Assembly (NCBI GenBank): GCA_002099365.1
Contig: MSED01000001.1
Coordinates: 372,001-436,000 of the forward strand
DNA from: Phialophora verrucosa
Taxonomy: Eukaryota > Ascomycota > Eurotiomycetes > Chaetothyriales > Herpotrichiellaceae
Length of the DNA: 64,000 bases
Direction: 5' to 3'
Shown here: piece after piece, positions 11,158-21,865 of the stretch
Layout of the letters: every line of letters starts with the position of its first letter
Numbering within the stretch: position 1 is the first letter of the stretch
Translations under genes and position numbers: made by a program
The notes under the pieces: generated by a model
What the model was told of the DNA's origin: nothing
What the model saw: only the letters and a program-made list of their open reading frames with translations
The model's database searches: none

Positions 11158-13001
11158 ATGATCAAGTCCCTCAGCTGGATCACCGGATGCGTCAATGGCC
11201 GTCTGGCCTTCGCATCGACCATCATGATGCTGTCCCAGATCAACTTTGGGATGGATCTGGTGGCCTTTTCCAACACGCAGGCGATGAACGCTTTCAACGA
11301 GAAATTCGGCCACTACGACGACAAGCTCAAGCGCTACGCCATCGACCCGTACTTCCTCTCGCTTCTCAACAGTCTCACCTACGTCGGTCAAGCGTTTGGC
11401 GTGATAACTGGCGGGTGGATCGGGCGCCACTATGGCCGTCGCGTCTCATTCTGGGTCATGTGCTTCTGGGCGACCTTGTCGGCCATCCTGCTCGTCACGG
11501 CGCAGACCAAGGAGCAGGTCCTGGTCGGCCGTATTCTCAACTACGTCTACCTGGGTCAGGAGCTGGTCACGGTGCCCGTGTTCCAGGCGGAGATCGCACC
11601 GCCGCAGATCCGAGGAATGATCGTCGGCACCTTCCAGCTCGGTACCATGGTGAGTCCTGCCAGGTCGTCCTCTTAGCGACCCTTGGGGCGAATTCTAACG
11701 ACGTCGAATAGGTGGGGGCTTTCATCATGGCCTGTATCACGTACGGTACGAGCAGACTCGATGGCCAAGAATCGTTCCGCATTCCATTCGGGATTTTCTT
11801 CATCATTCCGGCCATCGTCTCCGTCGGTGCATATTTCATGCGTGAGGTAAGTACCTCTCAGAAACCCCCTCTTGGGTCTGTATCTGGTTTGGAATTCATC
11901 ACCAGCTGACTCGTTTTGGTGTCCTCCCAGTCTCCGCGATGGCTTCTACTCCGTGAACGGGAGGAGGAAGCTCTCGAATCTCTCCGACTATATCGCAAGG
12001 GCAAGTTCACCGAAGACCAGATCATGGAAGAGTACCAGGAGCAGATGGCCATGATTCGCGTCGTGACCCATGAAAAGGGCACGTTCTGGGAGATGTGGCA
12101 GGGCACAAACCGCAAGAGGTCCCTCATCGTCATCGGCGCCAACATCAGCATCCAGATCAGCGGCCAGGGCCTGTCCAGCAAGTACGGGACCATCTTTCTC
12201 AAGGACCTCCATGGGCCGGATCCCTTCCAGATGTTCCTCATCAACACGTCGCTGCAGATCGTCGTCGTCCTTTTCGCCATGTACATGTTTGACAAGTTTG
12301 GACGCAGGTCAGTCCACCCTTCCCCCACATCCCCCTCCACCCTTACCCTGCTTCTGAGATTAACTTCTTTTGCCTCTGCAGACCCAATTTGATCATTGGA
12401 TCCGCCATCCAGAGTGCCAGCTACTTCGCCATTGGCGGCTTGGGCACGATATCCGACCCGGGCAAAGGGACCAAGATCGGCATCACCGCCCTTTTCACCA
12501 TCTTCTACCTGGCCTTTGTCTTTGGCTGGGCCCCGATCTATCATATCCTCACATCCGAAATTCCAAGCTCCCGTAAGTCCCCGTTCCTTGTGGTCGCCCA
12601 TTAATCCTGGTGACGATTTCTACTGAGACTGACGTACTTCTCCAGGCATGCGAGACGTCACGTACACGGTGGCCAGCTTCATCACGGTCGTCACCCAGTT
12701 CGCCGTGTCCTTTACCATTCCCTACCTCTTGTATGCGCCCTATGCCAACCTCGGGACCAAGATCGGCTTCGTCTTCGCGCCCATCGCCTTTTGCACTCTG
12801 ATCTTTGCCATCTTCTGCATCCCCGAGTGCCGCGGCTTTTCCCTCGAAGAGATCGATCACCTGTTCAGAGAGAAGGTGCCTCTGCTCCGTTTCTCAAAAT
12901 ACAAGCACGGAGAAATTCTCCCAGAAGAGCCGACGGAGGAAATTGCACAGAAGTTTGGAGAAGGCCCGTCGGTTGAACTGAAGGAGGTCGCTGGGAAGTA
13001 G
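11158..13001 (+). CDS. Sugar-porter family MFS transporter
   Basis: There are five exons, 11158-11649, 11712-11846, 11931-12307, 12382-12572 and 12646-13001 (516 aa), and all junctions are in frame. Major facilitator sugar-porter signatures are present: GGWIGRHYGRRVSFW after helix 2, a splice-restored ESPRWLLLRE loop, DKFGRRPN (also across a splice), and PECRGFSLEEIDHLF after helix 12. About twelve hydrophobic segments are expected. It is a plasma-membrane proton symporter or facilitator for a sugar or related solute such as a sugar acid or quinate. Co-direction with the lactonase 630 bases upstream suggests it imports the substrate of this locus; that is inference. Confidence 0.9.
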
Positions 13002-13982
13002 ACCCTTACGCTCTAAATATGCCGTTCCCGCTCGCTGGAGAGGCATCAGTCTCCACTGCAAAGGCGACGCTTCTTGTGTGATGTCGAGGAGCGAGCGAGC
13101 AAGAGTGCATTCATGATATTTGGCACTAGCTGTTAGCCGTCAATGAAGATGAGGTTGAAAGCCAAGCGGAGTCGTGAACACTGTGACTCCTCGCTACGTG
13201 CAGTGCGTACATGCTGTTTTGTCCAGCTTCAAGCGGTAACCTGGGCGTTATGACCACACCGCCCTGCGTTGTACCATGCGATGCCCTGCCCGGCCGCGAA
13301 TAAGTATGTTCTTCCCTGTCGCCTTCCAGCTCCTTGATCTGCTTCCGCGGCATATCCACTCGGGACGACACCCCACTTCTTTTCCACCCTCGCAGTCGCG
13401 TCCAGGTTATTCGCAGTCGGAGGAGACCCGGGTGATCAATCATCAAGCTCACCCTGACACGAGAAAGAAAAAGGTGAGCACAGGGCGGCATCACCCTAGG
13501 CCATGTCACGCTTTCGTCGCGATGTGCAAAAGAGAGTGTCGCCCGGGGATGGTTTGGAAACACGCATATGCTGATGCTGACTACAAGTCGTGCTTGGTCC
13601 GTTTGTTTGCTGTTAGGGAGTGTTTCTGAACCCTTGCGGTATCGTAATGTTGAGGAATCCGTATTCGGTAACCCGAACTAGGAATGAGATGCATAGGTAC
13701 GCTTGAAGACGTCGAGCCTCGGATTCTCCTATCCTCCATAACCACCGAGATGAAGCTGAGAACCGCGCCATTCCAACTCCCTTCTGCCGAGAGCCAACGT
13801 AGTGATTGAAAGGGGAGTGCTTGCACTTTGCTTTGGAGGAGTTTGAATTCCTATCCGATACTGGAAGCCTCGAGGAAGGACGTCTCAAGGAACATTGACA
13901 CTCTGCCACTTTTAAAAATACAGCACACATTCCAGCTTGAGTCCTGCACTCACCCACGGCTCGGTGAGAACCTCTCCTTGGT
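13002..13982. other. Intergenic, no gene seen
   Basis: This is the convergent gap between the transporter and the minus-strand His/Asp-rich gene. The Met/Thr-rich frame at 13613-14158 is a shadow of that gene. Nothing else is supported. Confidence 0.45.
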
Positions 13983-14437
13983 TCAATAACCACCGTCATC
14001 CTCACAGTCATCCTCACCGCCATAGCCACCGTGTCCGCCATGTGCGTCATGTCCACTGTGTCCGCCATAGTGCTCACCACCATCATCGTTCCCGTAACCG
14101 CTGTGGCCGTGGCCATAATCCTCATCATCGCCTCCACCGTATTGACCGCCATCATCACCTAGATCGGCAACACTGGTTAGCAGATTGTCGACACATAAAC
14201 AAGTACCCATCAGTGAAGGAGCTATCCCTTACCGTGTTGGTCGCCACCGTGCTGATGATTGAAGAAGTCTTCGAGCTCCTGTAATAACTGTGGTCCCTGT
14301 TCTAGCAGGTCTTGGACGATACTGGATCCTCCGGAGCTGCTCTGGGAATCGTCATGAGAGTGCCCGTGGTGTTGATCGTGGGAGCCGTCATGGTGCGAGT
14401 CGTCATGCTGTGAGTTGTCATGGTGATCGTGGTCCAT
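13983..14437 (-). CDS. Small His/Asp/Gly-rich protein A
   Basis: The exons are 14437-14233 and 14158-13983 (126 aa), joined by a phase-1 intron with donor GTAAGG and acceptor CTAG. The N-terminus is a run of Asp-His-Ser (MDHDHHDNSQHDD). A hydrophobic amphipathic stretch follows (SIVQDLLEQGPQLLQELEDFF, about 38-59). After the splice comes a Gly/Asp/His/Tyr tail with one cysteine (DDCEDDGGY end). About 21 His and 24 Asp occur in 126 residues. There is no signal peptide. I do not recognise the family. The composition fits metal binding or a hydrophilic disordered protein; this is inference. Protein B, 767 bases away and divergent, shares composition, helix position and intron phase. The first ATG is 14437; upstream in-frame codons have only a TTG. 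Confidence 0.65.
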
Positions 14438-15204
14438 CTTTTCTCGAAGCCCGCAGGATGAATTCGGGAAGTCTTGCAAGGTGAGTTAATAGAGGTCTGA
14501 AAGAGAGATTATTTTTTCGAGCTGCTCTTGTCGTGTTTGAGTGTTGAAGCACGAGACTGCCGATGGTTCGAGATTATATCTGGCCGTCTAAGTTGTCGAC
14601 CTACCGCCAGCCCGTCAAGTCATCGTGAGAAGCCAATTGGCCCATGCCAAAAATACTGATGGCCGGGTACATGGACGCGATTACCAGGCAGTAGTTAAAT
14701 GGGGAGTCGGAGGTAAGCTTTTACGGCCAACAAGCTCATGGGGGCCTGAAGGGCTTGTCTGACACACTGGAAACCTAGCACTCCTAGGTATTAGGTGAGA
14801 TGGAGCGAACCCCTGTGCCGTGGCGTGGCTATGGCACGTGGATATGTGGACTCTGTCGAGACATTTGTCCTTAACAGCTTAAATTTTGGTCGAAACTAGC
14901 AACGTACAAGAGGCGATTATTACATCTGAAGCTTCTCTACTAAAGGGGGCCAAACTTTCTACTTCGCTCCCGGAATAGGGCAGTGGATATCCGTTCAGGC
15001 CCAGCGGCCGCACCAGCAGACCCCACGCTATGGCGCAGCTTGTATACATATGATCTCGATTCATTCGGATCGGAAAGACTCAAGATATATCAACCATAAT
15101 CGGTCTTTGTCTTCCAAGCCATCCCTCGCCTCGCCTTGCTTCGACTACTTCACACCTAATACCATCATCCAATCAGCGGCAAAAAACAACCTCTCTGGCT
15201 CAAG
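14438..15204. promoter_or_regulatory. Shared divergent promoter of the His/Asp-rich pair
   Basis: Visible elements are CCAATTGG (14633-14640, CCAAT on both strands), an inverted repeat ACCTAG-N5-CTAGGT (14773-14789), an E-box CACGTG (14835-14840) near the centre, and CCAATCA (15169-15175) just before gene B. CCAAT boxes are bound by the fungal Hap complex and CACGTG by bHLH factors. Whether the two genes are co-regulated cannot be read from sequence. Confidence 0.45.
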
Positions 15205-15757
15205 ATGTCGCACGGAGACTATGACAACTCTTACGATGACTCTCACGATGATTCCCACGAGAGCTCCCACGACATGACATTGGAAATCACGTTGAAGGAG
15301 TCAGAACAGGAACATGACGACTACAACGACAGCAGCCACCACAGCGGCCATGGCGGCGGCGACTATGACGACCAGGGCCACCACTCAGGGGGTGGTCTTC
15401 ATCATACTTCCCCCGAACACATCCAAGAGCTTGTCCAGAAGATCAAAGACGCCTTTCAGGAGGTCACGGATGCATCCCAGCAGAGTGGTGAGCTCCCGTC
15501 TTCGCTGAAACTGGCTCTTTTGGGCACCGCCCAACCTTGACGGACTTTTCGCTAACAGAAATCGACTGCTAGATTCCGAGTGTCACCACGAAGACGACAA
15601 TCTCCACCAGGCGTTGAACAAGCTGCACCACGCATTGGAGGATCTCCAGCCTTTCGGCCACCATGCGCCGGCGTTGCACCAGCTTTACGAACTTGTTTAC
15701 CATGCCATGAACGGGCATAACAATGGTCACCCGGCCCACGCTGCCCATGATGATTAG
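15205..15757 (+). CDS. Small His/Asp-rich protein B
   Basis: The exons are 15205-15487 and 15573-15757 (155 aa), with a phase-1 intron (donor GTGAGC, acceptor CTAG). The first 70 residues are Asp/His/Ser/Gly-rich (SHGDYDNSYDDSHDD) with a short less acidic MTLEITLKE segment. A predicted helix follows (SPEHIQELVQKIKDAFQEV). After the splice a single cysteine sits in SECHHEDD, then His-rich heptad-like helices (LHQALNKLHHALEDL, LHQLYELVYHAM) and a His/Asp end. About 26 histidines occur in 155 residues. No signal peptide or known domain is recognised. The second half could form a coiled coil with histidines along one face. It pairs with divergent gene A, so the two may be ancient paralogues or partners (inference). 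Confidence 0.65.
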
Positions 15758-16851
15758 AGTATTCACGAGAGAGATGCTTCTGGAGCAGGTGTTGTAGCGA
15801 GAGTGGAGGTGTGTCAGAGCAAATAGTTGTCTCTTGAACTCGAGAGGGGTCGGTCGTTGGCTGTCTCAGCGATTAGGGTGTTGGACTTTGAAAAAATGAT
15901 AGAAATGTGAAGACACTATAGCCGACACAAGGGCCTTGCAATTGCTTTGGTACCTCATAAATGTCCAATGGTGCTGCTATACAATTACTCCGTATGAATC
16001 CATTATGCGCAAGTCCCAGCAGTTGGCGCTCCCTAGTAAATCGCTGTCTTCCCTCTTCAATATTTCTTTCCAAGAAGGCCCCCAGTAGTCGTCGCTCCCC
16101 AGTAAGCCACTCAGTCTTTCACATTTCAAGGCTTCTTTTCAAAAGGCCCCCAATTAGTGGTTGACATAAGAACGGTGCAGCTAGCCACCCTGCGCCGGCA
16201 ACAGCCATTATTACTGTCGACATTGCTGTCCCCATTTTTGCCCCGTTAATACCCCCTGTATTACCAAAAGCCCCATCTCTTAAGCTTGACCCCACGCAAT
16301 CGCCCCGTTCGATCTACTAAGAATATACAAGCAGGAGCATAGCACACAATATGCGGCGCGCTCACCGCACCATACATAAATGGAGCTCTGCTGATCTCGA
16401 CTAGTCATCTCTACTAAGTCGATGACACACCCGAGGGTGGGTGCCTTTCCAACAATAGCGGCAAGCACCTGGATCGGGGCTCACACGCTAAGATAGTGAC
16501 TACAGATCCTGATTCCAGACATATTCTGTGTAATCGTTTATGTTGGATCTTGTGCACCTAATCAACCCCTCGGCCACATCTCTCCCACGGGGTGGCTGCC
16601 TGAAAATAGCAATCCTTAGAGCGGTGCGGCCGCGGGGCCAAGGAGGCAAACATAACGCAGTAAGAGAATAGACACATTGAGAGTAATTTGCTGCATCTAT
16701 ATCTATGTTCCGACCTCGCCATCAGGACTTCGTTGGGTTCTACAGCAACCCACACCACAGTGACCGTATTACCTTGCAACCTCGAAAGCCCCGAGTCCGA
16801 ACCGGAACCTTAAGGCATACTCTTTGTCTCTGTGCCCAGCATTCTTCGACG
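15758..16851. other. Intergenic with a degenerate tandem repeat
   Basis: No gene is seen. The stretch holds the two-unit repeat at 16021-16160 and C-rich sequence from 16200 to 16310. Confidence 0.4.
16021..16160. repeat. Imperfect tandem duplication, unit about 70 bases
   Basis: Unit 1 (16021-16088) and unit 2 (16089-16160) share a GCTCCC(T/C)AGTAA core, a pyrimidine-rich middle and a CAA(A/G)A(A)GGCCCCCA end. Several differences in the first core are transitions, which could reflect old repeat-induced mutation, but the sample is small. Confidence 0.5.
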
Positions 16852-17198
16852 ATGTCTCAATCAACAACCTCAATTCGTACGTTGCTATCATTTCCCCCAG
16901 CATCGGCCAGGACATGCGTGATCGGTCCTTAATTACTAACGCGCCATCTGCAGCCAAGCCGCAGGCCATCTACACAATCGAGGCGTCCGGCGGGGTCCAT
17001 GACGGGCAGTTCGTCCAGGGCAATAGCTGGAAAGCGTGGCTGAACGACTGGCAATCCCGCGACGCCGAGGCCGAAAAGGACCTGACCTACGACAACGGGC
17101 GTTGGAGCGTGCCAGGGCCAAACAACGGGAAGTGGTATATGTGCAGGACTTCGCAGGGGACGGCCGCGCCGTTGGACTTCAACAGTGTTGGCAATTAG
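16852..17198 (+). CDS. Small orphan protein of 89 aa
   Basis: The exons are 16852-16876 and 16954-17198. The intron has a textbook ATTACTAAC branch region (16932-16940) ahead of a CAG acceptor, and the splice makes SIPKPQAIYTIEASGG. The protein is small, without signal peptide or membrane helix. It is rich in Trp, Gly and Asp (SWKAWLNDWQ, DNGRWSVPGPNNGKWYMC). I do not recognise a family. Its look suggests a compact beta-rich domain rather than a disordered peptide. It stands alone, about 720 bases from the amidohydrolase 3' end. Confidence 0.55.
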
Positions 17199-17920
17199 GA
17201 TAATTAGGTGCTGAGAGCAGCAGGGGCCTTCAGTCTATCATCACAGCAAGTGGGCAGGACTTACTGTAGGATAGTGGACGGATAAGCAGGAAACTACATC
17301 TTACCAGAGGCTCGTCGTAATGCCAGTACCGCTCGAAAAGTCTTTCTCCTGTCGTTGTCTTCCTCAAGGTCATGCAAGAACGCGGGCTTCAACCGTCACC
17401 CACCAAGCCGCACACTCTTACCCCTCGATTACCGGAGTTTCAGCGAGTCTGCCACAGTAGGAGTAGGGATTATGCACGGTCGGTAGAAGCGATTCTCGCC
17501 GTGACCATCCTCGAACAGGGTCGTATATGTGATGTTAGTCAGAGTACGGGCTGTTGCTCACCCACGTAAAGTATCTTCCTATGAGAAGTTGTCAAGAACG
17601 GTGACAATGGATGCGGGGGCCAATTCAAGCTGGCAAGGAAGACGCGCTGAGGGATCCACCAAGCACCCCGCGACTGCAATCTCGCCTTCCGACTCACTCT
17701 TTCTTCTCCGCGAACCAGGATACCAAACGTATACCAGCATCAAAAAGAGTTCTGCCCGCCGTCGACGCCACGACGGAGTAGGCCGTACAGAGCGGGCGGT
17801 TCAATCATCCAAAACAAGGTAATCATGTAAGTATACAGCTATCGCAGGCCTGATGTGAGGACATTCATACGGTGACCATACGTACAGTGTGCCCACCTCA
17901 GACTCAAACCCCTGGGTCTC
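17199..17920. other. Intergenic, no gene seen
   Basis: This is the 3' gap between the small orphan gene and the amidohydrolase. Short frames only. Confidence 0.45.
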
Positions 17921-19357
17921 TCACTCCAACACATCCCTCACATGCCACAGATCCTTCAAATCATTCTTATTCCACTCCCAGTCCACCTTCTGGAACCTTC
18001 TTTCCAACTCCTCCCTATTGCTCTGCAACTGCCCCTTCAACTTGTCCCAATCCACCCTCAACAGCTTGCCCGCGCGCTTGACGACCTCGCCGTTGATCAG
18101 CACGGTATCCACGTCCGAGGGAGCCGCATGCGTGACCAGTGCAGCCCCCAGATCGACCGCCCCGACCATAGACGGCGAATCCCTCTTGATAAGAACGATG
18201 TCCGCAAACTTGCCGGCCTCGAGACTCCCGACCTCATTTTCCAAGTGGATCGCCGCCGCGCCTCCGAGTGTCGCCATGTACAGCACATCATCAGTCCAGG
18301 CGGGGACGAGGTCCGGCAGCTTTCCCCGGGCATGGTAGGCCGCGTTCTGACGCATCCTCTGCTGTTGCAGGACGAGACGCATCTGGAAGAATAGGTCCCC
18401 AGACGATATGGCGGGAGAGTCGATGCCCAGCCCGACTCGACAGCCTGGCGTCCTGCTGAAGTCAAATGCCGAGGGGATGCCATGGGACATGGCCATTTCG
18501 GATTCCGGCGTGGTGACGATGCCGATCTGATTGTCCTTGACGAATTGGATGTCCTTTGCGGCGGGTTCGCATGTATGAGAGAACGTGATTCGCGCGGGAA
18601 GGGGCATGGACTTATCGCGCAGAAAGGCCAGACTAGGAAGATTGTACCGTGGTACGTCATGCATCGTCACTGGAACGTTGTTCTCCTTGACGAAGGTCAG
18701 GATCTCGCGGGCCTCGTCCTCGGGAATCCAATGCATGGTATCGAAACCCAAACCGAGCGTGAGGCGTCCGTCGTTCGCTGGCCCGCCCAAAGGTTGTTGT
18801 CTCAAGAGAGACTTGAACAGGTCGATTTGCTCCTTGTGCCGGATCGCCATGTCTGGCAGCTTCATGGGGTTGAGAGACGTGGGGATTGCGAACGGAGAAG
18901 CGCAATACACACTTCTGATCCCGGACTCCACCGTGGCTTGGATGCAGCGCTCGGCCCGCTCAGGGGTGGTCACCACGTGCGAGTGGTCCATGACCGTCGT
19001 GACACCGCAGGAGATGGCTTCCGTGAGACCCGATACCTGCGAGAGGTACATGTCATCGGCATCTAGGAAGACCATTCGTCCTTGAAGAAGGTGGGCACAG
19101 TATTCGAGGAGAGTGTGATTGCTGACGGTGGAACGAAGCTGCGACTGGAAGACATGCCGGTGTCCGTCGATAAACCCCGGGGTCACGATATATCCTGTCG
19201 CATCGATGATCTCTATCCCTTGGTCTTTGACCTCTAGGTTCGGCCCGATCTGGGAGATGCGTTGTCCCTCCACAAGGACGTCCACTTGAGGAAATGAAGA
19301 CTTTCTGTCCTTGCTCCAGGTAAGGACCCGTCCGTTCTTGATCAGATATCCTGGCAT
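17921..19357 (-). CDS. Amidohydrolase, ATZ/TRZ-like (cytosine deaminase superfamily)
   Basis: This is a single exon of 478 aa from an ATG. The metal-binding HxH is in TPGFIDGHRHVFQSQLR (about residue 65). Further ligands are visible in VPVTMHDVPR and ITFSHTCEP, and the aspartate in GLGIDSPAIS, followed by GGAAAIHLENEVGSLEAGKFADIVL, typical of this superfamily. Relatives hydrolyse or deaminate cyclic amidines, guanine, adenosyl or triazine compounds. The substrate here is not readable. The enzyme should be cytosolic and bind zinc or iron. A TATATAAA box on the minus strand lies 90 bases upstream. Confidence 0.9.
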   Translation of the reverse strand: MPGYLIKNGRVLTWSKDRKSSFPQVDVLVEGQRISQIGPNLEVKDQGIEIIDATGYIVTPGFIDGHRHVFQSQLRSTVSNHTLLEYCAHLLQGRMVFLDADDMYLSQVSGLTEAISCGVTTVMDHSHVVTTPERAERCIQATVESGIRSVYCASPFAIPTSLNPMKLPDMAIRHKEQIDLFKSLLRQQPLGGPANDGRLTLGLGFDTMHWIPEDEAREILTFVKENNVPVTMHDVPRYNLPSLAFLRDKSMPLPARITFSHTCEPAAKDIQFVKDNQIGIVTTPESEMAMSHGIPSAFDFSRTPGCRVGLGIDSPAISSGDLFFQMRLVLQQQRMRQNAAYHARGKLPDLVPAWTDDVLYMATLGGAAAIHLENEVGSLEAGKFADIVLIKRDSPSMVGAVDLGAALVTHAAPSDVDTVLINGEVVKRAGKLLRVDWDKLKGQLQSNREELERRFQKVDWEWNKNDLKDLWHVRDVLE

Positions 19358-19446
19358 TGCAGCAGCGTTCTAGCAACGAGGGTGCCAAGCAACTGGGAAG
19401 GTCGTATTCTGGACTCGTAGCCTCCACGCTGGCGTAGGCCTCATCG

Positions 19447-19454
19447 TTTATATA
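19447..19454 (-). promoter_or_regulatory. TATA box of the amidohydrolase gene
   Basis: TATATAAA on the minus strand lies 90 bases upstream of the ATG at 19357, a normal distance for a fungal core promoter. Confidence 0.5.
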
Positions 19455-20847
19455 GGCATGACACGGCTAGAGTCGAGACACCGAGTCGGAGCTCTACGGG
19501 GTATTCGCCGTGATCACCGCCGATCAACTATAGAAGTTATTTGGGCCGCTGGCCGTCAATTCAAGCTTCAAGGAAGCAAGGCCCGGCATTGGCGGCTGAA
19601 TTGAATCTGCTGGGCAATGTGAGGCCGAGCCAAATTATCCCGTCAAACAGACCGACACCAACAACCGAGCCACGGCACATCGCACATCGCACATCGCACA
19701 TCGTCCACCTTCGTGACTACGTGGGGCATTGTCCACATTCGTAACTACGTGGAATGCACGGGAGTGCACGGGAATGCACGGGGATGTACGGGAATGTGTT
19801 GTAATTGTCCCGTATGTCTTCTGCAAAGTAGCAAACTAGGAAATCCCCTCGAGTTTTCATCCAGCCATTCAAATCGTTGGCATCGAGCTCGCATCGCGAC
19901 ATGTCCCCTTCGTGTAGTACAGTACAGTACAGCACAAATGACCATGTAGACAGACGGATATATAGATAGGCATTGTCCGGAGTAAGAGATCTCGAGATCC
20001 GCCACGGCTGGTTCAAGCAAAGGACATGTGCACCACAACCACTATTACGGACGCGCAACGACACGTAGGATATGTATGCAAAGTACACGAGTCTGTCATC
20101 CAGCGCATAGGATACAGTAAGACGCTCGTCGCGCTGATCTCAAATGCCTGGCTCCTTAGCTTCTCTGTCTATCCTATGTGTCGGCCTAAACCCAGGTTAG
20201 GCCTCTGCTACTCGCTCGCTCGTACATCCAGGATATGCGGGTGCGGGTGTGGGTGTGGGTGATGGTGAATGAAAAGATCGTCCGACCGAGAAGAGCAGAG
20301 ACGAGATAATAGATGCGACTCTGGAGGTTGATAATACGGACCTGGCAGTGTGAACACGGCCGTGCAAGATCGACGCCAAATCCAGTTTCGGACGTATTAC
20401 TCCGTATCCTACAGAATTCAGCGTGTTGAGAAGACCGTGCCCGTGTTGCGTGTCTTGTGGCCACACCACAATCTGCCGGACCAGGAACTGGGGCCAATCC
20501 TGCAATCGCCCACCCCCGTGGGGTCTCCGCCCATTGGAAAGCTTCGTTTCGTGGAGGATAGCAGAAGCTGCAAAAAACGGCCCGGCGGATAGGGCATCAC
20601 CGAGGCGGGCTCTTAGGCTCTTAGCAGAAGGTGAGAAGAAGAAGTCAAAAAACATGTAAATTAGGCCGATCTGTGTCGGCGATCGCGTAAGGATCTGGTT
20701 TCTACTCTATCGCCATGTTGTCCTGCTGGAAAGTAATTTAATTATTGAACTGGACTGCCCTTTCTTGGAAGTGGGAACCATCAGAGTGGCAAAGAAGACA
20801 GAACTCCGCATAGCATATCATTGCCACCTCCTTCCCGCGCCAACAAA
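19455..20847. other. Long intergenic with simple repeats
   Basis: No gene is supported in 1.4 kb. It holds the compound tandem array at 19675-19798, a GTACA-type repeat near 19913-19933 and a G-rich GGGTGT/GGGTGC run at 20236-20262. Confidence 0.45.
19675..19798. repeat. Three adjacent micro/minisatellites
   Basis: A heptamer GCACATC occurs four times exactly (19675-19702). A 22-base unit GTCCAC(C/A)TTCGT(G/A)ACTACGTGG occurs twice with a 28-base period (19703-19724, 19731-19752). A decamer GGAATGCACG is present in nearly five copies (19751-19798), differing by transitions only. Confidence 0.85.
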
Positions 20848-21865
20848 ATGTTGATTCTCATCGTTGGAGTCACGGGCAATATTGGCCAAAAGCTGATCGA
20901 ACCCCTCGTGCAGCGTGGAGCACAGGTGCGCGGCCTTGCCAGGCACAAGTCGAAGATGGCACCCGAGAAATTGCAAGCCCTGGAAAGCTTCCACGACATG
21001 GAGGCGTGGCATGATGTCCCCGCCATCAGAAAGGCGCTCCAGGGCGTTGACGCCGTCATCTGTGCGTATGGGCCCCTGCCGGAACTTGTGCTGGACGCTC
21101 AGCTGCTGCTGGTGCGGCTGATGGAGGAGCAAGGCATATCGGTGAGCTTCGAACCCCCCTCCGACGAGAGCATCCCCATAGGACCGACCAGCTGGGCTTT
21201 GCAGCTGACATGGGTGTCATGTGTGCATATAGAGATTCATGCCGTCGGCATGGAACCTGGACTGGACCGCCCTCGACTGGGGTGACATTGTCTACTATGA
21301 CCTCTTCCTTGCCACCCAGCGCCAGCTTGCCATGTCCTCCACCATCAAGCCGTTTTATATCTTCATCGGCTTCTTCGCCGAAACGTTCTTCTCCCTGCCC
21401 GGGCACGGTGTCTTCAATCCCGCCACACACGGTGTTTGGGACTCGAAGAGCGGTGCCCCAAAGGCCGAGTATTGGGGCACTGGGGACGAGAAATGGCAGG
21501 TCACCACGGAACAGGAGGCGGCTGAGTTCACCGCGGCCTTGATATGCGACGAGTCTCGCGAGCCGGGGGTGTACCGATACTGCAGTTGGGAGTACAGCAT
21601 CAAGGAGATTGCCGCAATCTATGAGAAGGAGAAGGGCGTGGCCGTCCGTCTCGATCCTCAAGGCACGGCCGAGGATCTGAAGAAGACTGCCACCGCCAGT
21701 CAGCAGCAGCTGGGATTGTCCAGGTTCTGGCAGTGGATGGGGTACACTTACCAGATACATCAAATGTCCCAGAAGACGATGATGACCGAACTGGACAACA
21801 GGCTCTATCTGGAGGTCAAGCCAATTGGACTCGGCGAGTTCTTGAAATTGCACCCAGACATTTGA
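20848..21865 (+). CDS. NmrA-like / isoflavone reductase-type protein
   Basis: The exons are 20848-21141 and 21233-21865 (308 aa), with a phase-0 junction creating GISRFMPSAWNLDW. The N-terminal MLILIVGVTGNIGQKLIEPLV is the NAD(P)-binding loop of atypical SDRs. LARHKSKM, a downstream DAVICAYG strand and the SRFMPSAW segment fit the NmrA/PCBER group. Such proteins are NAD(P)H-dependent reductases or redox sensors that regulate transcription factors. The ATG at 20848 directly precedes the loop; the in-frame codons before it lack an ATG. It is convergent with the second Zn2Cys6 regulator (157 bases between stops), a common fungal pairing, but a functional link is inference. Confidence 0.85.

Noticed and set aside
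13613..14158. Met/Thr-rich minus-strand frame of 181 codons
   Set aside because: It is the alternate frame of the His/Asp-rich gene A second exon; composition is driven by the GAC/CAC repeats.
13937..14284. His/Arg-rich plus-strand frame
   Set aside because: It is antisense to gene A and has no independent support.
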